This document shows positions 1-12,213 of a stretch of 64,000 nucleotides of DNA, piece by piece. The position numbers and the translations under genes were made by a program. This stretch comes from Progne subis subis (Eukaryota; Chordata; Aves; Passeriformes; Hirundinidae): positions 744,001 to 808,000 of the forward strand of contig JAKJHU010000026.1 in NCBI GenBank assembly GCA_022316685.1, given 5' to 3'. Every line of letters begins with the position of its first letter. Positions within the stretch are counted from its first letter, which is position 1. The notes below the pieces were generated by a model, which ran no database searches, was not told where the DNA came from, and saw only the letters and a program-made list of their open reading frames with translations.

Positions 1-3000
1 GTTTCAGGTGCTTTGTTTAGTTCTCACAGTTCACAAGAAACAACCTTTTTTTAAGGTCTATATTACAATGAGGTGCATTGAAGGTATAGTGAAATCCTGT
101 GGGAAGCTTTTAGAAGTGTTGGTTGCACCAAATATTTAGTTTGAAGTACAGTTGATTTATATTATAAAATCCACAGAGTCTAAAAATATAAATTCAATCT
201 GAAACTGCTTAGAAAGTCAGGATCGCAATCTTATGATACTAGCCTTATTGATCCCATCACATTAGAAATATTCAGGAGGCTAAGTAGAACTACTCAGGTA
301 ATTTATAATGTCTGGTATTCAATATTATGCTATAACTAAAGCATAACAACATCCCTAAAATATATCTTTTTTCCCACTGGCTTTATTGAGGTGTGTAGTC
401 CTGTGGTGCAGGTGGTGTAGTCTCTCCTGTGTGACAGGTTACATGCTATATTGGGTTTTAGTAGGTGAAGATATGAGCTTTTCCATTCCCTCCTCCTCAT
501 CAGTAAATCTGTACCTCTCTCTATAGAGGAAATGAGATTGGTATTGTGTTGGATGAATTCTGAAAGTGAGTTAAAAACAATCACTTAGGTTTTTTATTAG
601 GTTTTCTTAGGCTGACCTCAATATTAAAGCATTTTTGCTACAGTTAGGACTGTGTTTTCCAGAAGCTGAATCCTGTGATTCCTGTGAAACCTTCAAGGAG
701 ATGTCAGCAGTCTTCACTGCATTATGTTTTAAATGCAATGGATGTCCCTTTTGAAACTGCCATCTGCACTGGGAGGGATGTTTATCCTCACACTCAACAC
801 TGAGAACACTAATGCTGCCCCTGCCGTGAATATCTCCCCAAAATCCTCCCAAGAGATGTCATCTCTGCCCATGAGAAAGACAGATCATACATGCATTCTT
901 TCAAAAGTAGAATCCTAAATACCTTTAACTTTCTTCTGTATCAGAAAGGGAGTCGTAATATCGCTCCACTATCACTCTTTATGGTCTGTCATCCTTTATT
1001 ATTGAGAAGTGCAGCAGCTGTAGCAGGTGATTTCACATGGGAAATTTTTTCAATTGTCATAGTTTAAATTGAATCAGCAGTGAAGAGGTTTATTGCCATT
1101 ATTTATTATAGTTAATTGGTAATCAGTGAACTATATGTTGAGGGTCAGTATCATAATTGCAGCAGATACACCATTGTCCTAGACACTTCTAAAATACTTG
1201 CACATACCTACTAATTTTGAAACAACCTAACCTTTAATCTTTCTGTGATCACGCACAAATGCCCACCCTATGTCAGAGGATGGGTGCACAAACTCTAGCA
1301 TAAACTCTAGCTCTCCACTCTACCTCCTGCAGCCCTCCAACACACACATGAGCACAGCCCATGAGGTGATATATGTATAGAGGTGTGGATCATACATACT
1401 GAGCTGTGGACCCCTCCCTGCTATGCTCTGGCACATTTGTGTCTCCAACAGGAAGCAACTCCATCAGACATGGACAAGTGCCAGCAGGATGACTTATAGG
1501 AATGTCAAATCAGATTTTCAGTGTTATTCTGCTATCCTTTCCTTTGCCTCCACCACTGCAATTTATTACGCTCATTTTGTACTTCTCAAGTTTACTCTTC
1601 ATTTGTTTCCAAAAGTTTAAAATAGTTCCCTTTTTACCATTTAATTTGTTTTAATGTTGGTGGTTTTCTTCCTTTTTAGTGTCACTAGGTTTGGGGAAAA
1701 TGCCCTCCCAAGTAGTTCTAGATGGTCCACTCAACCACACACTTGCCACACAGGTTCCTCTCCTACCAAGTGCTGCTACCCAGGCCACTTAGCACAGAGC
1801 AGGGACTATGGAATTTAATATCTTGTGACGTTTTTGCCACTAATAATAGTCCTGTGTCCTAGTTCAGGCACACCTGCCAGAATTTTGCCACCCATGCCAC
1901 AAGCTCTTCATATAATTCTTTACTTACGTGCTCTGTTATCAATGTCATCACAGCCTGCTTTATGTTGGCTTACAAAAGTATAAGAATGGTGACATCAGTC
2001 GAGACCAATGGTCTATGTGATTGGCAGCAGTTGCCAACAGCAGATGCTTAGGGAAGAATATGGAAAATTCTGATTTTTCTTGAAAACCCTCTTCCAGTCT
2101 CCAATATTTGTGGCTCAGCAATATCCTAAGTCATAAATAACTATTTTATTCTGACATAGTCAATTTCTCTGCATGTCTTGGTTCACACAGAATGTATTCT
2201 GTATGTGTGAAGAGACTTTTAGTAGAATCAGGGAAACCTTTAAGCCAGAAGTTCTTTGGCCGTGGGATTCCATGGTTTTATTTTTTATTTCTAAACACTG
2301 TTTTCCTAATAGGCAATTTCTTAGGCTGAATTGTGCTGCAGTTTAGTAATGGTACATGCAAGTGATGGCTTTTTTTCTTGTGGTTTCTGGCATGTGTCTC
2401 AGGCTCGGGAAGATTGGTTGCAGTGGATCTCCTGTTCCATCCTCTGTTCTGGTACCATGCAGAGGAGCCACACAGGGACAGTAAATGTGTAGATGTTCCT
2501 ATCAAAAATACCAACAGAGCAGAGTCATCTTTATTTTAGGCATTATAACATAATAACAGCAATTATAATAACAGTACCAGGAAAAGATTTTATAAGAAGA
2601 ATGCACTTTCATTAGATTCATTATTTCAGTGGTTTATACTACATTACAGTGGAAGTCATAGTATTGTTGTAATTCTTTAAATCCAAAAAGCAAGTCAATC
2701 TGGATCCACCAGGATGAATTTACTTAGGAATCTGACACTGTTTTCACTGTAAACCAATTGAAATTACAAAGAAAAAAGGGGGTTGCTTGCTAATTTTTAT
2801 AGCTAGGTGAACACATGAGAATCATAATATATATGTATTCTAAAATAGACAGTGATTCTTAATGTCTGAGCTGTCTCCAAGGGGTTAAGCTAATTAAGGT
2901 AGACTACTTAGAATAGCAGCTGAGAAATCAGAACTGAAACTTGAGACTAGGTCTACCTGTTTCCTATCTGAGATGTCTAATGGTTACACCTTGACCCTGT

Positions 3001-3134
3001 GTATTGTTCAAGAACTCTACCTCAACATTTACGTCATGAATGTAGGTAAAAAAAAAAAAAAAAATATTAGAAGAAACATTTATCATTCTAAACATGCAGA
3101 TACTATAAGCTTTTTATAAATAATGCCTTACTAT
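1..3134. other. Unique AT-rich non-coding sequence
   Basis: No gene, RNA gene or recognisable mobile element is visible. Open frames here are short (at most about 80 codons), overlap on both strands and lack recognisable domains. There is a short poly(A) run near 3047-3064 and a small local duplication of a CTCTAGCATAAA-like unit near 1295. This fits intergenic or intronic sequence. An old, unrecognisable repeat cannot be excluded, particularly at 640-900 where base composition is less AT-rich. Confidence 0.6.
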
Positions 3135-3769
3135 TGCCTTTTAACCACAGCCAGCAAGTAACGACCATGCAGCTTCTTGCTCCCTCCCAAAGCCTGGAAT
3201 GGAAAAGAATCAGGAAAAGGTAAAATCCATGGGTTGAGATAAGAACAGTTTAATATTTGAAATAAACTAAAATATAATAATAATATAAGTCATAACAACA
3301 AGGGAGACAAACATATGAGAGAGAGGAGTAAAACCCAAGAGAAATGAGTGATGCAGAGTATCAACACTCTCCACACCCTGACTGTGCTAGCACACTGTAC
3401 ACTGACTGATGCTGAGGAGTGATCGATCTCTCCTGGACAAATCTCCCCAGTTTATATACTGGATATGATGTACATGGTGTGGAATATCCTTTTGGCTAGT
3501 TTGGGTCAGCTGCTCCTTTATGGCTTCCTGTGTACCTGCTCACTGGGAGAGCATGGGAAACTGAAAAGTCCCTGATTAAGGGTAAACACTGTTCAACATC
3601 AACTAAAATGTCAGTGTTTTATCAGCACTAACATCAGTTATTATCATCTGAAATTGAGAACATAGCACTGTACCAGCTACTAAAGAGAAAATTAACTCCA
3701 TTCCAGGTGAAAAGGGGATGTTTACAAAGAAAACAACTAAGGAAACAAATATACTCAACATGCTATACA
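3135..3769 (-). mobile_element. ERVL-like solo LTR (copy A)
   Basis: This resembles a common avian ERVL-type LTR read in reverse. The plus strand shows the usual landmarks in order: a TTTAACCACAGCCAGCAA-like end near 3140, the block GGGTTGAGATAAGAACAGTT near 3232, a TTTATATA segment at 3451-3458 that is a TATA box on the minus strand, and the terminal block ACCAGCTACTAAAGAGAAAA near 3673. The right end at 3769 (TACA, giving TGTA on the minus strand) is set by alignment to copy B, where similarity also stops. The left end is eroded and approximate. No clean target-site duplication is visible. The family name is recalled from avian repeats and was not checked by search. Confidence 0.75.
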
Positions 3770-4261
3770 CTAGAGAATATTAATCATTTTGACTACAAGC
3801 ATTACAAACTAGGAGGATAGAAATTTCTCTGGGAAAATATGGGATATAATGGACTTGGAACTTTCAACAGTGTGACTAATGAATTATCCAGCTTTAAGGC
3901 AAACTGAAGCTCATATCTTCACAGCTCAAAACTAATCAGGGAACACTAATTCCCTTTATCATCAGGGACAGTAATGAATGGGGAATTTGAAATATGACAT
4001 GCGGATTAGAAGGCATAGAAGGATTGCTCTTAACACCTGTTACAGAGTAGTATCTGCATGTTTCCTGCCAAATGTTGATTTAGTTTTACTTAATTTTACA
4101 ACATGTTAATCATGTCCAGTGTGAAGTGGGATAGAGAAGGAATGCTGTCAAACCACTTAGACAAAGCTTAGACTATAGCACCTTGCCTCCATTGATGATG
4201 GCTGTGTTTGTAGGTGCTAAGATCTCCAAGTAGAACAGCATTAGTGCAGAATGAAAGTCCT
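3770..4261. other. Spacer between two same-orientation LTRs
   Basis: About 490 bases separate copy A from the CpG-rich block. I looked for a primer-binding site or polypurine tract that would make the two LTRs ends of one provirus and saw neither: the sequence just right of 3769 is not pyrimidine-rich. The two LTRs are therefore more likely independent insertions or a local duplication. No gene is seen. Confidence 0.45.
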
Positions 4262-4530
4262 CTCCACTGACTGCAGGAAAGCGCTGCCCCGCCGGGGTCT
4301 CTCCCTGGCCGCAGCCCATCCCTGCCGGGTCTCTGCTGCCCCGTCCCTGCTCCCGCTGTCCCCTCGGGGCTGGCAGGGCTGTTTCTGGCTGCGTTCCCGT
4401 GGCTCAGCCCTGGCTGCCGGGCAGCGTTTTGCCCTCCCTGGCCCAGGCTTTCCCCGGGCCTCTGTCCCACCCACCCGTGGCTGAGGGGCTCAGCCACGCC
4501 CTGCGCTGGGGCCGCTGCAGCCGCTGGCAC
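4262..4530. other. CpG-rich, GC-rich block beside LTR copy B
   Basis: This roughly 270-base block contains about 18-19 CpG dinucleotides in an otherwise AT-rich, CpG-poor window. It lies directly against the left end of LTR copy B, where copy A has its TATA region instead. Several frames are open on both strands, including one of 148 codons on the minus strand (4168-4614), but the composition explains them (Pro/Ala/Gly/Arg-rich, no domain). It could be a variant part of the LTR, an older insertion, or a small CpG island. Confidence 0.5.
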
Positions 4531-5542
4531 CGGATACGATGTACTATGGTGTGGATTCAAACTTGGCCAGTTTGAATCAGTTTCTCCTTCAGGGCTTCTT
4601 GTGTACCTGCTCACTGGGAGAGCATGGAAAACTGGAAAGTCCCTGATTAAGGGTAAATGTCGGGGTGCTGTCCTTCACGCAGATGAGCGCGGCCACGGGC
4701 TAGCTCAGATCCGTGCACCGCTCCAACGCAGACAGGCCGGGGTGGCTAGCTAAGCAAGCCACCTCCTCCCTGTGGGGTCTTGTTTCCCCCACGCCAGCAA
4801 CAGGCAGCAGATATAACGGGCGACCACGGCAACTGAATGAAAGGTGACTCCACTGAGCAGGGTACAACGAGGTTTTATTGGGGGAGAGGGAGCACGGGGC
4901 TCTGCACTCTCTGTCCTGCTGCCCAGAAGAGCCCTGAGAGCAGGCGTGCAAGAGCTTATAAAGGGGGGTGGAAATAGGGGTGGTTACAACTGGTCAGCGA
5001 ATCATAGAACTGGGGGGTGTAACTGGCGGTGTAAACCATGGAACAGGGGACCAACCACAAAACGACGGGAGGGAATTTCCAGGGCCCCGGCCTATCACTC
5101 GATGCCCTCCCTGGAGCTTTCCAGAAGCCAGGGAAGGGTCTGGGAGTGATAGACAGGGCGCCCAAGGGGAGAGAGAGGGGATTGACAACTTGGGTACAGG
5201 GGGAAGGGATGACTGACAGAAAACGAACTAGCTCCACATTGTGGTAAGCAAGTCTGAACCATAACATAAATAGGGGGTTACAAGGAACGAACCAATACAT
5301 AAAACATGTGTAACTTCACTTAAAACAAATAAAACAAATTGCACACCACCACAGGTAAACACTGTTCAACATCAACTAAAATGTTAGTGTTTTATCAGCA
5401 CTAACATCAGTTATTATCATCCAAAATCCAGAACACAGCACTGTACCAGCTACTAAAGAGAAAATTAACTGCATTCCAGCTGAAAAGGGGATATTTACAA
5501 AGCAAACAAATAAAGAAACAAATATACTCAACATGCTCTACA
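4531..5542 (-). mobile_element. ERVL-like LTR (copy B), interrupted by a nested LTR
   Basis: The two arms, 4531-4657 and 5354-5542, align in order with copy A at about 90% by eye. They share the block GTACCTGCTCACTGGGAGAG and the end block around ACCAGCTACTAAAGAGAAAA, and both finish at the same TACA terminus (5542). The arms are separated by the 4658-5353 element and a duplicated GGTAAA, so the LTR was intact here before that insertion. Similarity to copy A stops at about 4531, where the CpG-rich block begins, so the TATA-bearing part is missing or replaced. The orientation matches copy A. Confidence 0.72.
4658..5353 (-). mobile_element. 696-bp solo LTR with perfect 6-bp TSD
   Basis: The element begins TGTCGGGG and ends CCACCACA, and is flanked by the exact 6-bp duplication GGTAAA (4652-4657 and 5354-5359). 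The TG...CA ends and 6-bp TSD fit a class II (ERVK or alpharetrovirus-like) LTR. On the minus strand a TATA box lies at about 4956-4962 (TTTATAAG) and an AATAAA poly(A) signal at 4874-4879, giving the expected U3-R-U5 order. It disrupts ERVL-like copy B and so is younger. A sister copy lies at 21143-21843 in the opposite orientation. No gag, pol or env is present, so this is a recombined solo LTR. Confidence 0.9.
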
Positions 5543-5989
5543 GAGCCAACAGCCGGACACCTGCACCATTTCCGAGGTATACAGAAAGGAAAACTAATGT
5601 GTTCTTACAATTCTGTAAAGCTAGTTATCAACTCATATTTGAAGAGCCATTTAGTTGTGTAAAGCAGCAGGCTTTATATCAGGTTTAAATAACACAATAA
5701 GTCAGTTACTTGCCTTTTTCAAAATGTCTTACATTGATTTTCATTAAGTTATTTACCCTTGACAACAAATAGAGCAGGCTACAGTAATGGCATACCAGCA
5801 TCAGACTGTGAATCTGTAATGACCTGCGGGGTTTTTGCTTAGCAGCATTGAAAAGGGTGGCTGCTTCCTCCCTATGGTGGCTCAGCTGCCCTGAAGAAAA
5901 GGTTCAAGGAGTTGAAAAAGGTAGGAAAAAGGAAAGAGAATCACCTGCCTTTAAAGGAGGAACAAAAACAGTTAGCAGAACAGACTAGA

Positions 5990-6020
5990 AAACAACAACA
6001 ACAACAACAAATAACAACAA
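5990..6020. repeat. (CAA)n microsatellite
   Basis: Roughly ten CAA/ACA units with one interruption (AAATAACAAC). It is a simple repeat with no gene context. Confidence 0.9.
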
Positions 6021-6204
6021 GTAAAGTCAAACCAGAATGAGGTCAACAGGATGAGGTGCAGAAAGGGTAGATAGCCAAAGGGCGTTAGAGTGAATGTAGA
6101 ACAGACAGCAGAGGGAGAGAACAGGAGGGAATAAAACTTTGCACAGAATTAGAAGAAATATCTAAACATAAGTACGCACTGTCTAAACACAGGTAACACA
6201 CAGT

Positions 6205-6325
6205 TAAGGTTGAAAAAGGCCTTTAAGATCATGAAGCCCAACCGTCTCATCCCAAGCAGCAAGTTGACACATGGATATAGGGTACTCCTGCCAAGAGTAC
6301 CAAGGACATCTCATGTCTGAACACC
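6205..6325 (-). mobile_element. CR1 LINE 3' fragment (old)
   Basis: The string GGTTGAAAAAGGCCTTTAAG followed by ATCATGAAGCCCAACCGTC matches the reverse of a CR1 3' untranslated region, just inside its terminal repeat. About 120 bases are recognisable before similarity fades. The direction of this motif puts the LINE sense strand on minus. It is a degraded 5'-truncated copy without coding sequence. Confidence 0.6.
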
Positions 6326-8125
6326 CTGTAACAGGAAGGCTGAGCAGTTTAACCTTGCAAGGGATGGGATCATTTGAGTTGTGTTAAGAGCACAACTGAC
6401 AGTACTTCAAACAATGCAACACAAGCAGATTTGATAAAAATCAGAGACTTTTAGTATTAAATGTGTTTTTTTTAAAATGTCACAGTGTACTTGACCACAG
6501 GGGAGCATGGGAAGATATCAAAGTGTACGTCTCATTCAGCCTAATGTACATATGTGTTTTTGAAAATCTTGTTTGTAGAAAATAAGGTTTTTTGTTTCTT
6601 GAAAAGTATTGTAAAATTATTTAAACTTAAAATACCTTTAAATGTTACTTCAACAATAATACAAATTATTTTGGTAAAAGAACTGGTTTTTGGAAGGTGA
6701 ATTCACAGAAAGATATTACAAAGAAATCTAGTATGAGTAGCTCCAATAAGCTTGTTCTTATGAACACCCACTAAATTAATTTCCTGCATCTGTAAATCTT
6801 GTTAATAAGTTATTGATTCCATATTTTGCCTTCTAAATTTTGCCCTTCTTAGATGTGAATAACACTGTTTTGAATCATGTGTCCAAATGAAGGATGGAGA
6901 AAACAAAACAACATCCAAGAAAACCAAACAAAAATTACATCCAGTCAAGTGCCTCGGGCTTAGGTGACAAAATAAGAAATCAATTGGCTGAAATACTCAA
7001 TCTCATGTGTTTGCTCTTTCAATTAATTACATTACAAGGGGAAAACCTGTCTCAATCTTTCCTTCATTTCCCGCATATCATTACAAGCCACTGACAGCAG
7101 TGATAGCTATATAAAGAATATATTAGGAGAAATATGGTACATTTATCTTTGGTTCTGTGGCTTGATATTTAATTTAAGTAATACTGGAACAAGTGTGCTA
7201 GGCCCTGCTAATCATGAACTGATAAAAGTGAGAATTCATCTATTCCATACTCTAATTAGACACAGATGTGAATGCTCTGTTGGCCACAAATTGCAAACCT
7301 GTGTATATGCCAAACACTCATTTGTTTGCCATCATTTTTGAGCCTTCAAGAGAGAGTACAGGGTGCTAACTGCAGCTTGTTAGCAGCTGGTTCACAAGGA
7401 ATACAGTGTCAGCAGACTTGGCAAAGCTGTATTTTGCAGTAACAATAGGCTGCACACTCTCAGTTTTCTTTGATTGAAGATTCAAAATTGTAACTCTAGG
7501 GAAGCAAGGCAACCTCCTTTACCATCAGCTTCCAAAGAAAACAAACTTCATTAATGTGTTTGTGAGGAAAATGTGTAATTTTCAGTAAACTACAAAAGTA
7601 TTTAACTTGTTCTTTTGTATGTGTAGGAGAGAAACTGACATGAGAAACCCCAGTATGTGCAGAGTCTCTCAGATATATGATCATTTCAAGAAATTAATGT
7701 GTTAAACTTTATTTGCAGTGATGATTGGTTCCAGCACTTTTCCCAAAATAGTTGTGTATTGATACCAGGTGTTTAATTAATCTTTCTGTAATACATTTCT
7801 AACTTTATATAATTGCAAGCAGTTGCAGTGACTTGTCAGGGCCACCTATGTATTATGGCAGGATGTAGAGGTGCTTTTTGCTTTCAGTTGAGAAACATTT
7901 AGTGTTTCTGCAAAATTATTCAGAACAAGCCCTGATTTATTGCATGTACAGGTTGAGGTAGTGGGACAAAGGGGTTTGCTAGCCTAGAGGAGCCCTGTAC
8001 ATATTGAGTCCTGGAAAATAAGAGTGCTCAATATACACACATGATCATCCCATGACCTGCTCAAATGCAATGGTCAGCTCTCTCTCTGTGGCTACTATTT
8101 ACTAATCCCAGATGGATCATGGCAT

Positions 8126-8567
8126 GGAATCACAGAACCACAGAATGGCTTGGATTGGAAGGGATCCTAAATATTACTGAGCTCCAACCCCTCTGCCATG
8201 AGCAAAAGCATCTTTCACTAGACCACATTGCTCAGAGCCCCATCCAGCTTGGCCTTAAACACTCACAGGGCTAGAGAATCCACAACTTCTGTAGACAAAG
8301 CCTTTCAGTACCTCACCACCCTCAGTGTAAAGAATTTCTTCATGATATCTGTGTCTAAACCTACTCTCCCTCAACTTAAGGCCATTCCCTCCTATCCTAT
8401 CAATACCTGCCCTTGTGAAATGTCCCTCTCTAGATTTCTGGTAGGCACCCACAAGGTACTGGAAGGTACTCTAAGGGCACTCTGGAGCCTTCTCTTCTTC
8501 AGGCTGTCCTCACAGGAGAGGTGCTCCAGCCCTCTGACCAGCTCTGTGTCCCTCTGACACTTTTCTA
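8126..8567 (-). mobile_element. CR1 LINE, 5'-truncated 3' end
   Basis: The copy starts with the reverse of the CR1 terminus (AATCACAGAACCACAGAATGG). It continues through the familiar 3' end landmarks: GGATTGGAAGGGATCC, CAACCCCTCTGCCATGAGC, CATCCAGCTTGGCCTTAAAC, CCTCACCACCCTCAGTGTAA and GGAGAGGTGCTCCAGCCCTC. About 440 bases are present, which is typical of 5'-truncated avian CR1. The 109-codon plus-strand frame at 8228-8557 lies wholly inside and antisense to the LINE, and is not a gene. Confidence 0.92.
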
Positions 8568-9221
8568 AAGATAAGAATTCTGAGCTAGATGCTCCTTACA
8601 GAACCTCTGCTCCCACTTGATGAGAACCTTATTCCTTTCTTCAGCCAGGATAACAGTATTCATAGATTTTACCTATAAATTTTCACATGTCCAAATTTAT
8701 GATGCTGTTTCTATTTGGACATGTATTCTGTTTAGATCTTTTGGTGCTACACTGGCTGAAGTGGAAGTCTGCATGTACTGGATTCCTGACATATTAGAAT
8801 ACTTTTAGAGGCACTGTGTAAGCTAACATCTGTTCCTTCCACACTGCTCATTCCAAGAGAGATCAGAAAAAGCATACAGACTACAGCCGTATTCCTATCA
8901 CAGGACTGCAGAGAGAGAAATATTAGAAAGATGCTGTTTATCTACTGTAAGCAGCAATACTGAGAAAGGCTAGAACCCAGCACAGCACCAACAGAGCTCC
9001 ATGGGTAACTGCTTTGCTGAATACAGTAAATTGTGTCCATTTAGTCCTTGAGCAACACCAAGAGAATTTCAGGGACAAGCACTAAACTTTTACTGCAGAC
9101 ATCAAAAAGTTCATATTCTGAATTATCAGACAGCTGCAAACACTAAACTTAGTATTTTCTTAACTTTTGTTCTAACTTTTTAAAGTTAGCATTTTTATAA
9201 TTTGTTTCCTCTGCAATCTGG

Positions 9222-9257
9222 AAAACAAAACAAAACAAAACAAACAAACAAAAAAAC
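9222..9257. repeat. (AAAAC)n / (AAAC)n simple repeat
   Basis: A-rich run with regular C every four to five bases, followed by a C-rich patch (CCTCCCCCCACC). Probably an old poly(A)-derived simple repeat. Confidence 0.85.
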
Positions 9258-9780
9258 CACCTCCCCCCACCTTTTAATTACTGCTAAACATTCCCTTTCA
9301 GAAAGTAACTAGTTGCTGCTGGTAACCCATCAGAGGAAACAAGTTTGTTGCCACACATTTTTTGTTCAAAAGGAAATTACAAGTGCATATTACCTCTATG
9401 TTAGTTTCTCCTGCAAATGCACCTCCCTCCCTATCCAAAAAGTATAAATACTTACTTATTTAAGTGCAATGTAGATTTATGGAGTGCAATGTTGGTTTCA
9501 ATATCTTGCAGCATTGAGAGAAGCTGAGAAGAAATAAAAGCATTAAATCTACCATGTCAGACAGAAATTCAATTTTTTGCAACAGAACTCTTTCTTCCCT
9601 TTTCCTTCATTTACTTCCCCCCACCCCACCCCCCCTTTAGTAGTACAGTTCTTAAATAATAAACATTGAAATTGCTTTTCCCAAAATAAGGTTCTGTCCT
9701 CAATTTTGCTTTTACTTTATGAAGCTCTGAAATCATGTTAAGGACTCATGTTCTTTCTTGCTCCTTATCTGTTCCACAGT

Positions 9781-9949
9781 CTGTTTTTCTACAAATCTGA
9801 TGGCCAGAAGTGGATGGATGGAGATGGTCAGCTTCCAGGAATGGAAGGACATTTTTCAAGACGGAAGACATTTTCACAGGATGGAAGCAATTTACCAGTC
9901 TTAGAGCCCTCACAGGATGGCCCAAACTTTCAGTTTGGTCTGCTAAGGT
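9781..9949 (+). other. Possible internal exon (unrecognised)
   Basis: A strong acceptor-like sequence ends at 9780: a long pyrimidine tract from about 9750, then TGTTCCACAG. It is followed by 169 bases open in one frame and then AAG|GTAATT, a good donor, at 9949/9950. The frame gives an Asp-Gly-rich peptide containing KSDGQKWMDGDGQLPG, hydrophilic and not repeat-like. I do not recognise the protein. GGATGG-type words recur in the segment, so a diverged minisatellite is an alternative. An exon of a gene with large introns or of a long non-coding RNA are other options. Evidence is limited to splice-like ends plus an open frame. Confidence 0.25.
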
Positions 9950-12172
9950 AATTTTGTAAAGCTAGTACCCTCAAAAGACTCCAAAAATTTTAAAGTAAAA
10001 AGCCAGGTTTCTTTTTTGTGTGTCTGCGGTCTTGGAGTTTTTTATAGGTTTTTGTGGTTGGTTGGGTTTCTTTTGTTATCAAACTCAAACACAAATAGGC
10101 AACTTTTTAGAAACTGAACTCAAAATGAATGACTAGAAGTACTTAAGAAATAAATTATTTATAAATAAAATTTCCCCTATCACTGTTCTTGTGGGATAAA
10201 TCTTTTATTCCAAGTTTACACTGCGTTGTCAAGACTTTTCAGCTTCTGCAAACATTGCAGTCTCCTCTGTATCTCCAAGCAAAATCTCTTCCCATTCTAA
10301 TCCATAAGCCCCTGACTGTGCCTACCTTGCACTGCATTTTCAGGGTTTCATCTGTGCTGCAAGCTCACTGCTTGCTGACCACTCACTCCTTCCCTGCCTT
10401 TGCACTTCGGAAATTTTTCTTCCTTGCACGTGTTCAGTTCATTACAGTGTGCAACTCACTCTCCAGACTGCAGCTCTGGATCGGGAGGGGAACATGTCTC
10501 AGGACCTTCTTAGAGAGCTCTCCTCAAGGCTGTAAATCTTATGTGGAAGGGGAAAATATTTGAAGAGATAAGGGTCTCAGTTATATCCCACTTTAGGATG
10601 TATGTTTCCCAGGAGGTGCACCAGAGGTAGCACAAGGTCTGAATATATATTTTACATGTCTTTTTTATTTTAAATCTTTGAGATATTCACTTGTTTATAG
10701 TTATAATTACTGTAGACTGCTAAAATTAATGCAATGCTTAATTATTTTGACACTGTGATAGACATGATAAAATGCTCCCTGATGCCTCAAGCAGATTCTT
10801 GACAGAAGATATTAGAGACTTGACTGTGCCCTTCACAACAAGAGGTTACATTTATGTCTGTACAAAGTTTTTTTTGACAGACCAATGTGAATGAAGGTTG
10901 CATGTTCAAAATCTTAGTAAACATAACTAGTAACATACAATGTAAGAAATAGCTAGGTGTGTTTAGTTTAGGATTTCTAGAAATTGCCCTTAGACGACCT
11001 AGGTTTTATTTCTTCTATTTGTTTCCCAAAACTCTTGAAATAAAGCTTATTTTCCTAAGTCTACCATAAATTTTGTTCCTGAGAGCTAAATATATGTGAA
11101 GAAGAAAGTGAGCAAAAATCGACATTCTTAAATTCTTTTAATTGTGAGACTTTTTTATTTTTTTCCCCCAAGGGCTTTCACATTAAGGAAGAATTAATTC
11201 TCTTCAACTTTAGAGAAATAGCCAGAAACTTATGAGAAGTCATCCTGTTGGTAGCATTTCTGGTTTGGTATTTGATGGTAGAAAATCATGCTCATTGACA
11301 TTTGGTGCATTTTTTATTCACTCTTCTACTTTTCAAGCCCTAACTCATCATATGCAGGATGAGTTAGTTTTATCTTGAGATTAGTCCTTTCAGCAGATCT
11401 GTTTGTGCTGCTGGGTTTGTAAAAGGGAAAGAAAGATAATTCCTTGTAAAAATCTGAAGGCAGACTGGAGGACCAAAAGTGGCTGTAGGCAAGCTGTTAT
11501 GTGAAGTGTTTATGTTTTAAGTGAACAAAGGATTACAAAATGAATGCTGCAGAAATGCTCTCCCAATAAATTTTATTCTGGTCACCTCTTTACCATCTGA
11601 GAATTTGGAATCTCCTTTCATATGATGGAGGACATTTTCTGTAACCTCAAAGAGACATTATAAAGATGACTTTTTTTTTTTTTTTAAATAAGCAATTCTG
11701 ATATGGTGATGAGAAATTTAATATCTGTTTGGATTTTAAAAATGTATTTCTAACTTTTAAAAGGTGTATATTATAAAATCTATATATATGTGTGTTTAAG
11801 CTTGTAAATGAGTAAATTTAACCTAAATAATAATTGATGATTCAGTAGCCTTGATTATTATAATATGGTTTTGCTTTAAAGTGATTACATTTGTATTTCT
11901 CCAAGGGGCTGAAAAGGAATTTTAAAAAACCCCAACAATCAAAACCCTGTTTTTATGTTTTAAAACACTGATTAAATTTCACTCCAGAATACTTTCTTCA
12001 CCCTTATCAACAACCAGAACTTCTTTCTACATCTTCTCTTTTCAATTATGCAAAAGATATTCTCAAAAAAGAAACATACAAATTTCAGAGTAGCAGTTCT
12101 GACATATATATGCAAATCATTATATGAAGTTAAATTATTCTTTTAAAGAAAAGGAATTGTCACAACAGTCTG

Positions 12173-12176
12173 CAAA

Positions 12177-12211
<35 letters not shown>

Positions 12212-12213
12212 AA
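12173..12213. repeat. (AAAT)n microsatellite
   Basis: About ten perfect TAAA units, likely polymorphic. Confidence 0.95.

Larger units (their letters stand above)
5543..8125. other. Mostly unique non-coding sequence
   Basis: Apart from the (CAA)n run and CR1 fragment listed separately, no gene or repeat was recognised. The stretch 7140-7460 contains AATTAG/TAATTA-type homeodomain-like motifs and reads like ordinary unique vertebrate sequence. It might be a conserved non-coding element, but conservation cannot be judged from one sequence. Confidence 0.5.

Noticed and set aside
4168..4614. 148-codon minus-strand frame, the longest in the window
   Set aside because: It crosses the CpG-rich block and LTR sequence. 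Other frames on both strands are equally open, and the residues are Pro/Ala/Gly/Arg-rich with no domain.
3135..5542. Possible two-LTR mini-provirus (copies A and B as its ends)
   Set aside because: No primer-binding site or polypurine tract lies between them, the B end differs from A, and no shared flanking duplication is visible.
8228..8557. 109-codon plus frame
   Set aside because: Lies entirely in the antisense of a CR1 LINE 3' end.
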